Origin: Lujinxingia sediminis
Lineage (GTDB): Bacteria; Myxococcota_A; Bradymonadia; Bradymonadales; Bradymonadaceae
Direction: 5' to 3'
Assembly (NCBI RefSeq): GCF_004005565.1
Contig: NZ_SADD01000001.1
Span: 1,240,001-1,304,000, forward strand
DNA: 64,000 nucleotides
Shown: in pieces, positions 17,116-26,143 of the stretch
Layout of the letters: each line of letters begins with the position of its first letter
Position numbering within the stretch: position 1 is the stretch's first letter
Translations under genes and position numbers: made by a program
Notes under the pieces: generated by a model
The model's database searches: none
The model's input: only the letters and a program-made list of their open reading frames with translations
Told to the model about the DNA's origin: nothing

Positions 17116-17313
17116 ATGCCCTACCAGCGAAACGCAGACCTTCCCAAAAACGTGCGCGATAACCTCCCGAAGCATGGGCAGGAGATTTATCGAAAGGCCT
17201 TTAACAGCGCCAGCGAGCAGCACGACGAGGAGAAGCGCGCCCATAAGGTGGCGTGGTCGGCGGTGAAGACGACCTACAAGAAGTCGGAGGGGGAGTGGAA
17301 GCGAAAGGACTGA
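17116..17313 (+). CDS. ChaB family protein
   Basis: A 65-residue basic protein matching the ChaB family: it starts MPYQRNADLPKNVRDNLPKH, with HGQEIYRKAFNSASEQ and AHKVAWSAVKTTYKK, over nearly the full family length. The ATG has a GAGGAG ribosome site at the right distance, so this start is preferred over the open frame further upstream. The family is named after a putative cation-transport regulator of E. coli; the molecular role is not well established. It stands alone between the repeat array and the phosphoesterase gene. Confidence 0.9.
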   Translation: MPYQRNADLPKNVRDNLPKHGQEIYRKAFNSASEQHDEEKRAHKVAWSAVKTTYKKSEGEWKRKD

Positions 17314-17465
17314 GGCTCCCCCTGGCGGCACCCACTCGATAACTATCATTATGACAACTGACCACCGAGCCCCCTCGCCAAACGACAGCGCCGCACGTAA
17401 CCTGCTTCCGGCCCGAAGCCCCCTGCCCTCTCCCCTCACCACGCACCTTCTGGTCCTCTCCCTTT

Positions 17466-18293
17466 ATGCCGCTCACTCGTCGCACCTTCCTCAAACAACT
17501 CGGTACGCTGGCGCTCGCGACCGGCACTGTAGGCGCAGCCGATCTTCTATGCGTCGAGCCCGGCTGGCTGGAGGTCACCGGCCACCGCGTGCGCGTACCC
17601 AACCTCGCCAGGCACCTGCACGGCTACCGCGTCGTGCAGGTGAGCGACGTCCATATGGCGCGATTCGGGGAGCTGCACGAGGCGATGCTCCAGGCCATCG
17701 ACCGCTTCGACCCCAATCTCATCGCGCTCACAGGTGACATCATTGAGCGCGACAGCAACCTCGAAGATTTCGACACCCTCTGCGACCATCTCATGCGTAC
17801 GGGTCGCCGCGTGGTGGCCACACTCGGAAACTGGGAGCATCGGGCGAAGTTCGGGGTGGAGGCGATCGCACAGATGTACCGGCGACATCGCATCGAGCTC
17901 TACGTCAACGAGCACCTCACCCTTCCCGAGGGCGTCGTGCTCGCCTGCACCGATGACTCGAGCTTTGGTCAGGGCGACATCCTCAAAACCTGCCGAAACC
18001 TGCCCGACGGCGCGCTTCGCCTCCTCCTTACCCACGCCCCGGGCATTCTGGAGCCCTACCCTTTGGGTGCGCCGCGATTTGACCTGACGCTTGCCGGCCA
18101 CACCCACGGCGGCCAGGTGCGTATGTTTGGCATCGCTCCGGTGCGCCCGCCCGGAAGCGGACGCTTTGTCAGCGGCACCTACCAGACTGAGGCTGGTCTG
18201 ACCTACGTCAGCCGCGGTATCGGCCTGAGCACCCTGCCGATTCGCCTGGGCTGCCGCCCCGAGCTCGCGTGTTTTGAGTTCGTCGAAGCCTGA
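17466..18293 (+). CDS. Tat-exported metallophosphoesterase (YaeI/YkuE-like)
   Basis: A 275-residue calcineurin-like phosphoesterase. The N-terminus MPLTRRTFLKQLG is a twin-arginine signal. Metal-binding motifs occur in order: SDVHM, LTGDII, LGNWEH, LLTHAP and AGHTHGGQVR. Relatives act as periplasmic or membrane-facing phosphodiesterases, for example on lipid A-related UDP-sugars or phospholipids; the substrate here is unknown. In motif III the usual GNHD/GNHE is GNWEH, so the Asn is kept but the following His is displaced by one residue, as in some YaeI-type proteins. Single gene, no obvious operon. Confidence 0.9.
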   Translation: MPLTRRTFLKQLGTLALATGTVGAADLLCVEPGWLEVTGHRVRVPNLARHLHGYRVVQVSDVHMARFGELHEAMLQAIDRFDPNLIALTGDIIERDSNLEDFDTLCDHLMRTGRRVVATLGNWEHRAKFGVEAIAQMYRRHRIELYVNEHLTLPEGVVLACTDDSSFGQGDILKTCRNLPDGALRLLLTHAPGILEPYPLGAPRFDLTLAGHTHGGQVRMFGIAPVRPPGSGRFVSGTYQTEAGLTYVSRGIGLSTLPIRLGCRPELACFEFVEA

Positions 18294-18534
18294 GAAACTG
18301 GCGAACCAGCGTTTGGAACCCGCGCGATGCTCGTATCTCGTCATCAGCGGATGGTGATAGCGATCGATGCTCCCAACGCAGCAGGCGAAAGCGACCGCAA
18401 CGAGCGGTCGAGGCCAGTGATGCGCTCGAGCCGGCTGTACACCACAGGTGATGCCGCGTCCTGCGCGTTGGAGAAAGCACGACAGCCGCCACGCTTTCCG
18501 CGCACATCATTGCACCATCCTGCAGGCACGCATC

Positions 18535-19035
18535 TCAACCCGCTGTCGATGCGCTGATCTGACGCCATAAAGCGCCCTCAACCCACCCCATCCGCCCGAA
18601 CCCCGCAATGAAGCGCACGCGCTCTACGCGCAACCTGAAGAAATGAAAGTCGGCAAACCCCACATAGCCTTTCGCCTGCGGATGCACCTCCAGATAGCGC
18701 GCACGGAGGTCGTCAATCTCTCCGCCCCCCACGGCCTCGACCTTCCCCTGAAAACTGGCACGACCGCGCTCCAGAAGTTCGCCCTCCCCCTCGCTCGCGG
18801 CCACAACCAGGGAGGCCCGACTGTCCGCGCGCAGGTTGCGTGTATGCTCGGCCAGATCGCTCAATAACAAGAGTAGGTCACCGCCCTCAAGCCCGGCCAC
18901 ATCCACCACCGACGCGTAGGGAAACCCCTTCTCTGCGCTCAACGTCGCAAGCACGCCGTGACGCGCGCCACGCAGCACATCTCGGGCCTCCACGGCCAGC
19001 TCTTCCAGCCTTCCCGACTCCTTTTCTCTCGTCAT
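18535..19035 (-). CDS. Pyridoxamine 5'-phosphate oxidase-fold protein (HugZ-like)
   Basis: A 166-residue split-barrel flavin-binding-type protein. The N-terminal ARDVLRGARHGVLATLS and YASVVDV, the LLLLSDLAEHTRNLRADSRAS segment and RARYLEVHPQAKGYVGFADF near the C-terminus are characteristic of the PNPOx/HugZ group, members of which bind FMN or haem. No signal peptide. It is convergent with the metallophosphoesterase gene, with 241 bp between them in which I see nothing. Enzymatic role uncertain. Confidence 0.85.
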   Translation of the reverse strand: MTREKESGRLEELAVEARDVLRGARHGVLATLSAEKGFPYASVVDVAGLEGGDLLLLLSDLAEHTRNLRADSRASLVVAASEGEGELLERGRASFQGKVEAVGGGEIDDLRARYLEVHPQAKGYVGFADFHFFRLRVERVRFIAGFGRMGWVEGALWRQISASTAG

Positions 19036-19488
19036 CCTTCGACCTCCTGTCGCCCTGCGAATGAGAACCTGACCACCACCATGGAATTCATAAGGAACCG
19101 CGAACCTACCCTGCTCAGCCGCAGCGCTCCACTCGCATCCCCCGCGCTCCCTTTACATGGCCTAAAGAAGAACGAAACCACCTGGACCACGATGACGATA
19201 CACCACAGCGAAAACTAAGGTATCGCCTTAGAGCGTGAGCGCCAGACGCGACCACATTGCCCCTGATCCAGATTCGGCACGAAAGGGTTTATGCGCGCAG
19301 CACGACAGCGTTCATCTGTACTTCAGGCGCGGGGACGCACGTCGAGAGCCTTCGTGCAAGAGCATCATCACGCAAGCAATGCTCCACCTCGGTGCGCTCA
19401 CCGTATGGAAATGCCGTTTACAGGCAGTCAAACTTTCCCGACACTGCCCTCACCTGCTTCCCCTCATTCTCTGCGACTGTAACGGCTG
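19036..19488. other. Intergenic region without recognised feature
   Basis: About 450 bp between two divergent genes (PNPOx-like on minus, TPM protein on plus), so promoters for both are expected here. I could not pick out a convincing -35/-10 pair, operator or RNA element. Short open frames lack ribosome sites and coding-like composition. Confidence 0.5.
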
Positions 19489-20769
19489 ATGATGCGTACA
19501 CTCTCCTCATGGCTCCTTTTCGCCTTCGCCCTCATATGGGCTGCCCCTGCCCATGCCACGACGATCCTCGACGTCCCTAATCCCCGGGACAGCGGAGCCT
19601 GGGTCACAGACCTGGCTGACGTATTGAGCGACGCGGACGAAGAGACCATCAACGTCGCCATCGACGCGATCGAGGAAGAGACCGGCGTCGAGATCGCGCT
19701 CGTGACCGTCGATCAGGTCACAGCGCCCTCCACCAAAGACTTCACCACCGGCCTCTTTAACCTGTGGGGCGTGGGGAAATCTGACGCCAATAACGGCCTG
19801 CTCATCGTGTTAGTCATGGGCGAGCGACGCCTGGAGATGGAGACGGGCTACGGGCTGGAGTCCGTACTCACCGACGGCTGGCTCGCCACCATGCAGGCCG
19901 AGAAGATGGTGCCGCACTTCAAGCAGGAGAACTTCGGCCCGGGACTTGTAAGCGGCGTCAACGCAGTCATCGAACGGCTGCGCGCTTACGCCGAGGAACT
20001 TCCTCAAACAGCGGGCGAGGCGCGCCCGAAGTCCACCCTGGTCAGGCTTGCGGACAGCAACTCCGACGGCGCAACGAGAAGCGAAGAGGATCCGCCCACA
20101 TCCGGCGCCTGGTGCTGTTGCGGGATACTCGTTCTACTTCTCGTGTGGTCCATCGGGCGCCGAAAACGCGCGACACGATGCCCGCACTGCGAGACCAGGC
20201 TCGTGCCAATGCCCGACAGCAAGGTCGAAACGATACTCACCAATGCCCAGCGCCTTGAGCGCGCCATCGGATCGCGCCGCTTCACCTTTTTGGAGTGTCC
20301 GGGGTGCCAGCACTCCAAAGTCATCTACCAGGACCTGCGCAACTTCAACACCTGCCCGCAATGTGATCGCCGAACGCTCGAGATACGCGTCGAGACCCTC
20401 GTCACCGCCACAACCTCCTCACCCGGACGCCGGCGACTCTTTGAAAATTGCCTTAACTGCAACCACAAGTCCCATCACGACGAGACGACTCCCCGCGTGC
20501 CTAAAACTACGTCCTCAACCTCCCGCACGGTCATCATCCGTGACGACGATGATGACGATGACGACCGCGGCGGCTTCTTTAGCTCTTCGTCTTCAAGCAG
20601 CAGCTCTTCATGGAGCGATAGCAACTCCTCCTCAAGTGACAGCTCATCGTGGAGCGCCGGAAACTCGTCCTCCAGCGGAAGTTCATCGGGCAGCAGCAGG
20701 CGCAAGAAGAGCTCGGGATCCTTCGGCGGCGGCAAGTCCGGAGGCGGCGGAGCCGGCTCCAGCTGGTAG
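19489..20769 (+). CDS. TPM-domain membrane protein with zinc-ribbon and low-complexity tail
   Basis: A 426-residue protein. A signal peptide (residues 1-24, ending AHA) is followed by a TPM domain (~30-185; GAWVTDLADVLSDADE, IALVTVDQ, GLLIVLVMGERRLEMETGYG). Then come one membrane segment (CCCGILVLLLVWSIG), three CPxC/CxxC pairs suggesting zinc ribbons (CPHCETR, CPGCQ, CPQCDR, CLNCNH), a run of eight Asp, and a ~100-residue Ser/Gly-rich tail ending GGGKSGGGGAGSSW. TPM proteins are linked to membrane-protein quality control or photosystem repair. The zinc-ribbon part would be on the cytoplasmic side if the signal is cleaved. The Ser/Gly tail with SW end is common in YgcG-type proteins. Confidence 0.88.
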   Translation: MMRTLSSWLLFAFALIWAAPAHATTILDVPNPRDSGAWVTDLADVLSDADEETINVAIDAIEEETGVEIALVTVDQVTAPSTKDFTTGLFNLWGVGKSDANNGLLIVLVMGERRLEMETGYGLESVLTDGWLATMQAEKMVPHFKQENFGPGLVSGVNAVIERLRAYAEELPQTAGEARPKSTLVRLADSNSDGATRSEEDPPTSGAWCCCGILVLLLVWSIGRRKRATRCPHCETRLVPMPDSKVETILTNAQRLERAIGSRRFTFLECPGCQHSKVIYQDLRNFNTCPQCDRRTLEIRVETLVTATTSSPGRRRLFENCLNCNHKSHHDETTPRVPKTTSSTSRTVIIRDDDDDDDDRGGFFSSSSSSSSSSWSDSNSSSSDSSSWSAGNSSSSGSSSGSSRRKKSSGSFGGGKSGGGGAGSSW

Positions 20770-21043
20770 CCTCGTGCCATAGCCCCATGAACTCCCTACA
20801 AAACGCGACGAGCCGCCACACCTGTGTGAGCGGCTCGTCGTCCATGAGACGTACGCCACACCGCCCGCGAGCGTCCGGAGCATCGGGGAATGCCGAGGTG
20901 TTCAAACCGTTTTGAACACGACCGAGATCGTGGTAATCCCTCCTCGATCCGGGCACGCTTGCGTGCCCCCCGATACGACGCCGAGACCCGACAGATGCGC
21001 TCGGCCTCTTCTACACATTGACGTTGCCAATGGAGCTGTTGCC

Positions 21044-21946
21044 ATGATCTCCGACATCTTCGATCCCGACGCATGGGCCCCCGTAGAGGGCTTTGATTTT
21101 CAGGACATCACCTACCACCGCGCCCTCGACCAGGGCACGGTGCGTGTGGCCTTCAACCGACCGGAGATCCGCAACGCATTTCGGCCCCAGACCGTCGATG
21201 AACTCTTTACTGCCCTCGAACACGCCCGTCAGTCGGCCGATGTTGGCTGCGTGCTCATCACCGGAAACGGTCCCTCGCCAAAAGACGGCGGCTGGGCGTT
21301 TTGCTCCGGCGGCGATCAGGCCGTACGCGGCAAAGATGGCTACCAGTACGCCGGCCGCGAACTCGCCGATGACCCCGTCGCCCGCGCAAGATTGGGGCGT
21401 CTGCATATCCTGGAAGTGCAGCGTCTGATTCGCTTCATGCCCAAAGTCGTCATCGCTGTGGTGCCCGGCTGGGCGGTCGGCGGCGGCCACAGCCTGCATG
21501 TCGTCTGCGACATGACCATCGCCAGCAAAGAGCACGCCCTTTTCAAGCAGACCGACCCGGACGTCGCCAGCTTCGACGGTGGTTACGGCTCCGCACTCCT
21601 TGCGCGCCAGATCGGCCAGAAGCGCGCTCGTGAGATCTTCTTCCTCGGCCTCAACTACAGCGCCGATGAAGCCTTCCAGATGGGCATGGTCAACGAAGTC
21701 GTGCCCCATGCCGACCTGGAAAAACGCGCCCTGGAGTACGGAAAGCTCATCAACTCCAAGAGCCCCACTGCCATGCGCATGCTCAAGTACGCCTTCAACC
21801 TCCCCGACGAAGGCCTCGTCGGACAGCAGCTCTTCGCCGGCGAAGCCACCCGACTCGCCTACGGCACCGAAGAGGCGCAGGAGGGACGAGATGCGTTTTT
21901 GGAGAAGCGTCCCCAGGATTATTCGAAGTTTCCCTGGCACTTCTGA
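21044..21946 (+). CDS. menB: 1,4-dihydroxy-2-naphthoyl-CoA synthase
   Basis: Crotonase-fold enzyme that ring-closes o-succinylbenzoyl-CoA to DHNA-CoA. Diagnostic stretches are FNRPEIRNAFRPQTVDEL, AFCSGGDQAVRGKDGYQYAG, GWAVGGGHSLHVVCDMTIA, FDGGYGSALLARQIGQKRAR and FLEKRPQDYSKFPWHF. The bicarbonate/active-site region FCSGGDQ and the Asp in SFDGG are kept. The frame is open further upstream, but ATG 21044 has a GGAG ribosome site 8 bp away and gives 300 residues, close to family length. It is the first gene of the menaquinone cluster; menF follows after 59 bp. Confidence 0.95.
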   Translation: MISDIFDPDAWAPVEGFDFQDITYHRALDQGTVRVAFNRPEIRNAFRPQTVDELFTALEHARQSADVGCVLITGNGPSPKDGGWAFCSGGDQAVRGKDGYQYAGRELADDPVARARLGRLHILEVQRLIRFMPKVVIAVVPGWAVGGGHSLHVVCDMTIASKEHALFKQTDPDVASFDGGYGSALLARQIGQKRAREIFFLGLNYSADEAFQMGMVNEVVPHADLEKRALEYGKLINSKSPTAMRMLKYAFNLPDEGLVGQQLFAGEATRLAYGTEEAQEGRDAFLEKRPQDYSKFPWHF

Positions 21947-22005
21947 GGTTCGCGGGCGCCCTTGCGCGCCCGCTGCTGTAGGCTCAGTGAGCCCAGGTGT
22001 ACCCG

Positions 22006-23388
22006 ATGTCCCCCCCCCGACCACAGCAACCGGCTGACCGCTCCGCGACGCGCCTGCACTTTACTGTTCAGGCGCTTAAGGAAGACCTCTGCCTCGCGGA
22101 AATCTTTGAGCGTGCCCGCTCTTTCACCCGCGCCTCCTACCTGCGTCTACCGCAGCACGGAGCAGCGTGCGGCGAAGAACTTGTGGGGCTGGGCTGCGCG
22201 TGGGAGGCGACCTTCGGTGACACCGGCAACGACACCGGGTTTGCCTCCGCCAACGCAGTCTTGCGCGCATTTCGCCACAGTGCGGGCGATACCGAAGACG
22301 TGCGCCTCTTCGCCTATGCGGCGTTCGATCCCTCGTACGCGCCTGGCGACGATGTTACCTGGAACGCCTTTGAGCGTCGTGCCCTCTACCTCCCCGAACT
22401 TTTGCTCATGCGCCGCGACGCGCAGCTCTTCGCCGTCATTGCACACCTCGATCACGCGTCACCCACGGCCATGAGCGAATGGTTGGCACGCGTCAACGAT
22501 GCGCAACACCCTGCACAGCCTCCGGCAACAGACGGAGCATGCACATCACTCGACCTTCGTAACGAAGAGACGCGCTTTACCGCCAACGTCGCGAGCGTCG
22601 TGGCATCCGCTGGCACCTCGGCTCCGGTAGAGAAGATCGTCTACGCCCGCCGCGCGACCGCAGAGCGCTCATCGCACTTTAAACTTGACCGGGTCATAGC
22701 CGCGCTCAACGCCGACTTTTCTGGCTGTGCCACCTTCGCGCTTAGTCCCCACCCCGGCGCTCCGACCTTTGTCGGCGCGACTCCCGAGACGCTTGTCAGC
22801 GCCCACCACAATCAACTCCAGACCATGGCGCTCGCCGGCACCACCCGGGGAGGCAGTCCCCCGCAGAGCCCGGAACGTGCCGCGGCAGAAGACAACCTTC
22901 TGCACAGCGCCAAAGATCGCCACGAGCATCAAGTCGTCGTCGAGATGATCACCTCCAGCCTTAAACACCATGGTGCCAGCCCCTCCTACAACGACACCCC
23001 GGGCATCCGTCGCCTGACCAACGTCTCCCACCTGGAGACACCCATCCGCGCCGAAATCACAGATACGTTCGGACTACTCGAAGCCATCGACGCCTTGCAC
23101 CCGACGCCTGCCGTCTGCGGCCAACCTCGCCAGGCCGCTCGCCAGGCCATCGCTCGCGACGAAGGCTTTGATCGCGGCCTCTATGCCGGCCCCATCGGAG
23201 CGATGTCGCCAGAAGGTGAGGGCCAGATCTTTGTGGCTCTGCGCTGCGGCCTTGTGCATCACGATCAGGCACTGCTCTTCGCCGGCGCAGGAATCACTGC
23301 CGACAGCGACCCCCACGTTGAGTGGGCCGAGACGCATCAAAAGCTCGCCGCACTCCAGAACGCACTCACGGCAGAGGACCTACCATGA
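22006..23388 (+). CDS. menF: Isochorismate synthase
   Basis: A ~460-residue chorismate-binding enzyme that isomerises chorismate to isochorismate, the entry step to menaquinone. The C-terminal catalytic half shows LAGTTRGGSPPQSP, KDRHEHQVVVEMI, LEAIDALHPTPAVCGQPR, YAGPIGAM and GAGITADSDPHVEW. The N-terminal half is divergent, as usual in MenF. An in-frame GTG at 21997 is an alternative start; ATG 22006 has AGG at a better distance. Its stop overlaps the menD start (ATGA). The KDRHEH and GAGI motifs would also fit a salicylate/isochorismate synthase of a siderophore pathway, but the neighbours decide for MenF. Confidence 0.92.
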   Translation: MSPPRPQQPADRSATRLHFTVQALKEDLCLAEIFERARSFTRASYLRLPQHGAACGEELVGLGCAWEATFGDTGNDTGFASANAVLRAFRHSAGDTEDVRLFAYAAFDPSYAPGDDVTWNAFERRALYLPELLLMRRDAQLFAVIAHLDHASPTAMSEWLARVNDAQHPAQPPATDGACTSLDLRNEETRFTANVASVVASAGTSAPVEKIVYARRATAERSSHFKLDRVIAALNADFSGCATFALSPHPGAPTFVGATPETLVSAHHNQLQTMALAGTTRGGSPPQSPERAAAEDNLLHSAKDRHEHQVVVEMITSSLKHHGASPSYNDTPGIRRLTNVSHLETPIRAEITDTFGLLEAIDALHPTPAVCGQPRQAARQAIARDEGFDRGLYAGPIGAMSPEGEGQIFVALRCGLVHHDQALLFAGAGITADSDPHVEWAETHQKLAALQNALTAEDLP

Positions 23389-25256
23389 CCCCCTCGCCAC
23401 CTTCCTGGCCGAACATCAACACGCTATGGGCACACGCCCTGGTCGACGAGTTGGTGCGCTGCGGGCTTAAACACGTCTGCATCAGCCCAGGCTCGCGCTC
23501 CACCCCGCTGGTGGTGGCCTTTGCCAACCACCCGGACATCGAGGACATCTCCATCATTGATGAGCGGCAAGCCGCTTTCGTTGCGTTGGGGTTGAGCCTC
23601 GCAAGCCAAAAGCCCGTCGCGCTTGTGTGTACCTCCGGCACCGCTGCGGCGCATTACTATCCGGCCATCTGCGAGGCTTCGAGCTCCGGTGTGCCCCTGA
23701 TCGTGCTTACCGCAGATCGCCCCCCGAACCTTCACGATGCCGGTGCTCCTCAGGCCCTCGACCAGACTCGATTTTTCGGCACGCATGTGCGCTGGTTCCA
23801 CCAGGTCGCCGAGCCCGAACCCACCGCCGAGAAGCTGCGCTACCTGCGCGCGCTGGCCTGCCGTGCCTTCCAGCGTGCGAGCGGTCCAAATGCGGGACCG
23901 GTGCATCTCAATCTCCCCTTCCGAAAGCCCCTGGAGCCCACTGCGCTCCCGGAGGGACACCGCGACGCCGTGCCCCCAACGCTTGGCACAGGCGACCCGA
24001 TGGCGATGATGGGACGCCCCGACAACAAGCCCTACCTGCAAACCCCGCCGACCCATGCCGTACTTGATGAGTCTACCCTCGATACCATCGCGGACCTTCT
24101 CGCCAACGCGGAACGTCCTCTCATTCTGGCTGGCGCCGACCACCGGGGTAACACCTACGCCACCGCGCTCTTCGAACTTGCGCAACGCCTGGGCGCACCG
24201 CTCATCGCCGAACCCACCTCCGGGGTAACTCGCCACGCCGAGCTTCAAAAGCCACCCCTGCACTTTGGTGACGCCGTCTTCGGCAGCAGCCTTCTCGCAC
24301 GCTGCGGCCAACCTGACCTCGTGCTGCGCACCGGCAAAGCCCCCTTAAGCTGGGCGGCTGCCCGCGCTGTGCGGTCCTGGGCTCACACCACCACAATCCT
24401 TCTCTCGCCAGACGTAGCCCCCCCAGACCCCGACCACCTGGCAGGCTGGCATCTCCGGGCCAACCCTCGCGAAACGCTGCAGGCTTTAAGTCGTCGACTT
24501 AGCCTCGCCACCGAACGAAATTCGGCGCCAGAATCCCCGTGGCTCAACGCCTTCCAGATGGCCGAAGCCCGTGCCGAAGACTCTCTCCGAGCCTCACTGG
24601 AGCGTTTCCGCCTCGCTCAACCCGACGCACCTCTCACCGCCCCGGAGATCTGGAACTCCCTCGGAGAACTGCTCCCGGAAGGCAGCGCGTTGATGATCTC
24701 CAACAGCATGCCTATCCGTGACGTGGATGCGTTCATGGGTCGCCGCCGCGCCCCACTGCAGATCTTTTTTAACCGCGGCGTCAACGGCATCGATGGCATC
24801 GTCGCCACCGGACTCGGGCTGGCCCTGGCTCGCCGCGAAGCCGGCCATCAGGCGCCCACCATCATCGCCCTGGGCGACGTGGCCCTTCGCCATGACCTCT
24901 CCGCTCTGGCCCTGGCTCGGGAACTCGATCTTCCCCTGCTTGTGCTCGTTCTGGACAACGAGGGCGGCGCGATCTTCGATGAACTCCCGATCGCTGACTT
25001 TCCCGACGTTCATACGCGACATTTCCTCACGTCGGCGCGCGCAGACATCACCCGTAGCGCCCCCTCGACCACGCGCCTTCATGAAGCAACCTCACCTCAA
25101 ACGCTCGCCAGCGCCCTGAAGGCGTTTACGCACGATCCGGGCTTTCAGGTGCTCGTCGCGCGCAGCAACCGCGAGGTGGACCGCGACCTGCGCGCCGCCC
25201 TTCGCGCCGACGCTGCAACCCTCATCGATCACGGTTTTCAGGGAGACCTCCCATGA
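23385..25256 (+). CDS. menD: SEPHCHC synthase (2-succinyl-5-enolpyruvyl-6-hydroxy-3-cyclohexene-1-carboxylate synthase)
   Basis: Thiamine-diphosphate enzyme joining isochorismate and 2-oxoglutarate-derived succinyl semialdehyde. The N-terminal Pyr domain has CISPGSRSTPLV, IDERQAAFVALGLS, VCTSGTAAAHYYPAICEA and LTADRPPNLHDAGAPQA. The C-terminal PP domain has SNSMPIRDVDAF, NRGVNGIDGIVATGLG, IALGDVALRHDLSAL and VLDNEGGAIFDELP. The catalytic Glu sits in IDERQ. Length 623 residues; E. coli MenD is 556, the extra length lying mostly in the middle domain. It overlaps menF and menA by 4 bp each. Confidence 0.95.
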   Translation: MTPSPPSWPNINTLWAHALVDELVRCGLKHVCISPGSRSTPLVVAFANHPDIEDISIIDERQAAFVALGLSLASQKPVALVCTSGTAAAHYYPAICEASSSGVPLIVLTADRPPNLHDAGAPQALDQTRFFGTHVRWFHQVAEPEPTAEKLRYLRALACRAFQRASGPNAGPVHLNLPFRKPLEPTALPEGHRDAVPPTLGTGDPMAMMGRPDNKPYLQTPPTHAVLDESTLDTIADLLANAERPLILAGADHRGNTYATALFELAQRLGAPLIAEPTSGVTRHAELQKPPLHFGDAVFGSSLLARCGQPDLVLRTGKAPLSWAAARAVRSWAHTTTILLSPDVAPPDPDHLAGWHLRANPRETLQALSRRLSLATERNSAPESPWLNAFQMAEARAEDSLRASLERFRLAQPDAPLTAPEIWNSLGELLPEGSALMISNSMPIRDVDAFMGRRRAPLQIFFNRGVNGIDGIVATGLGLALARREAGHQAPTIIALGDVALRHDLSALALARELDLPLLVLVLDNEGGAIFDELPIADFPDVHTRHFLTSARADITRSAPSTTRLHEATSPQTLASALKAFTHDPGFQVLVARSNREVDRDLRAALRADAATLIDHGFQGDLP

Positions 25257-26143
25257 CCTCCTCTTCCCCCTCCCGACTGCAATCCTGGATCCTGGCCTCT
25301 CGCCCCAAGACGCTCGCGGCAGCAGCTGTACCCGTACTGGTGGGAAGCGCAGTGGCCTACGGACAGGATGTCTTCGCGCCCGGCCCGGCCATCGCCGCGC
25401 TGGTGGGTGCTGGCCTCATTCAGATCGGCACGAACTTCGCCAACGACTACTTCGACGCCAAAAGCGGTGCCGACAACGAAAACCGCCTCGGCCCCACCCG
25501 CGCCGTTCAGGCTGGGCTGCTCACCCCCAACGCCATGAAATGGGCCACCGCCCTGACCTTTCTGGCCGCCGCACTCGTCGGCCTCTACCTCATCGGCGTG
25601 GGCGGCTGGCCCATCCTCATCATCGGCATCGCCTCCATCCTCTCGGGCATCGCCTACACCGGCGGGCCTTACCCGCTGGGCTACAACGGCCTTGGAGACC
25701 TTTTCGTCTTCCTCTTCTTCGGCCTGATCGCGGTCACCGCCACGCACTATGTGCAGGCGCTTAGCTTCTCCCCGGAGGCCCTCGTCGCCTCCATCCCCAT
25801 CGGACTTCTGTCGACGGCAATTCTCATCGTCAACAACTACCGGGACGTCGACACCGACCGCGTCGCTGGAAAAAACACCCTGGCGGTGCGACTTGGAAAG
25901 GCCGTCACACGCAAGCAATACGCGGGTGTCGTACTCGCTGCATACCTGGTGCCTGTGATTCAGATCGCTGCCGGGCTCTCCCAGATCTGGGTGCTCCTGC
26001 CCCTTCTGAGCCTGCCACTGGCGATCAAATGCATCCGTGCGCTCGGCGCACTTGAGGGCAGCGCACTTAACGCCCTCCTCGCCAGAACCGCCGGCCTGCT
26101 CACCGTCTTCGGCGTGCTCTACGCCATCGGGTTTGCGCTATGA
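25253..26143 (+). CDS. menA: 1,4-dihydroxy-2-naphthoate polyprenyltransferase
   Basis: A 296-residue UbiA-family membrane prenyltransferase with about eight or nine hydrophobic helices. The first Asp-rich motif is NFANDYFDAKSGAD and the second NNYRDVDTDRVAGKNTLAVRLG. The early SWILASRPKTLAAAAVPVLVG segment is typical of MenA. It attaches the isoprenoid chain to DHNA at the inner membrane, giving demethylmenaquinone. Start overlaps menD (ATGA) and stop overlaps menC (ATGA), implying translational coupling. Confidence 0.95.
   Translation: MTSSSPSRLQSWILASRPKTLAAAAVPVLVGSAVAYGQDVFAPGPAIAALVGAGLIQIGTNFANDYFDAKSGADNENRLGPTRAVQAGLLTPNAMKWATALTFLAAALVGLYLIGVGGWPILIIGIASILSGIAYTGGPYPLGYNGLGDLFVFLFFGLIAVTATHYVQALSFSPEALVASIPIGLLSTAILIVNNYRDVDTDRVAGKNTLAVRLGKAVTRKQYAGVVLAAYLVPVIQIAAGLSQIWVLLPLLSLPLAIKCIRALGALEGSALNALLARTAGLLTVFGVLYAIGFAL

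Noticed and set aside
20912-21043. N-terminal extension of MenB from an upstream start
   Set aside because: The extension is not MenB-like; ATG 21044 has a good GGAG site and gives family length.
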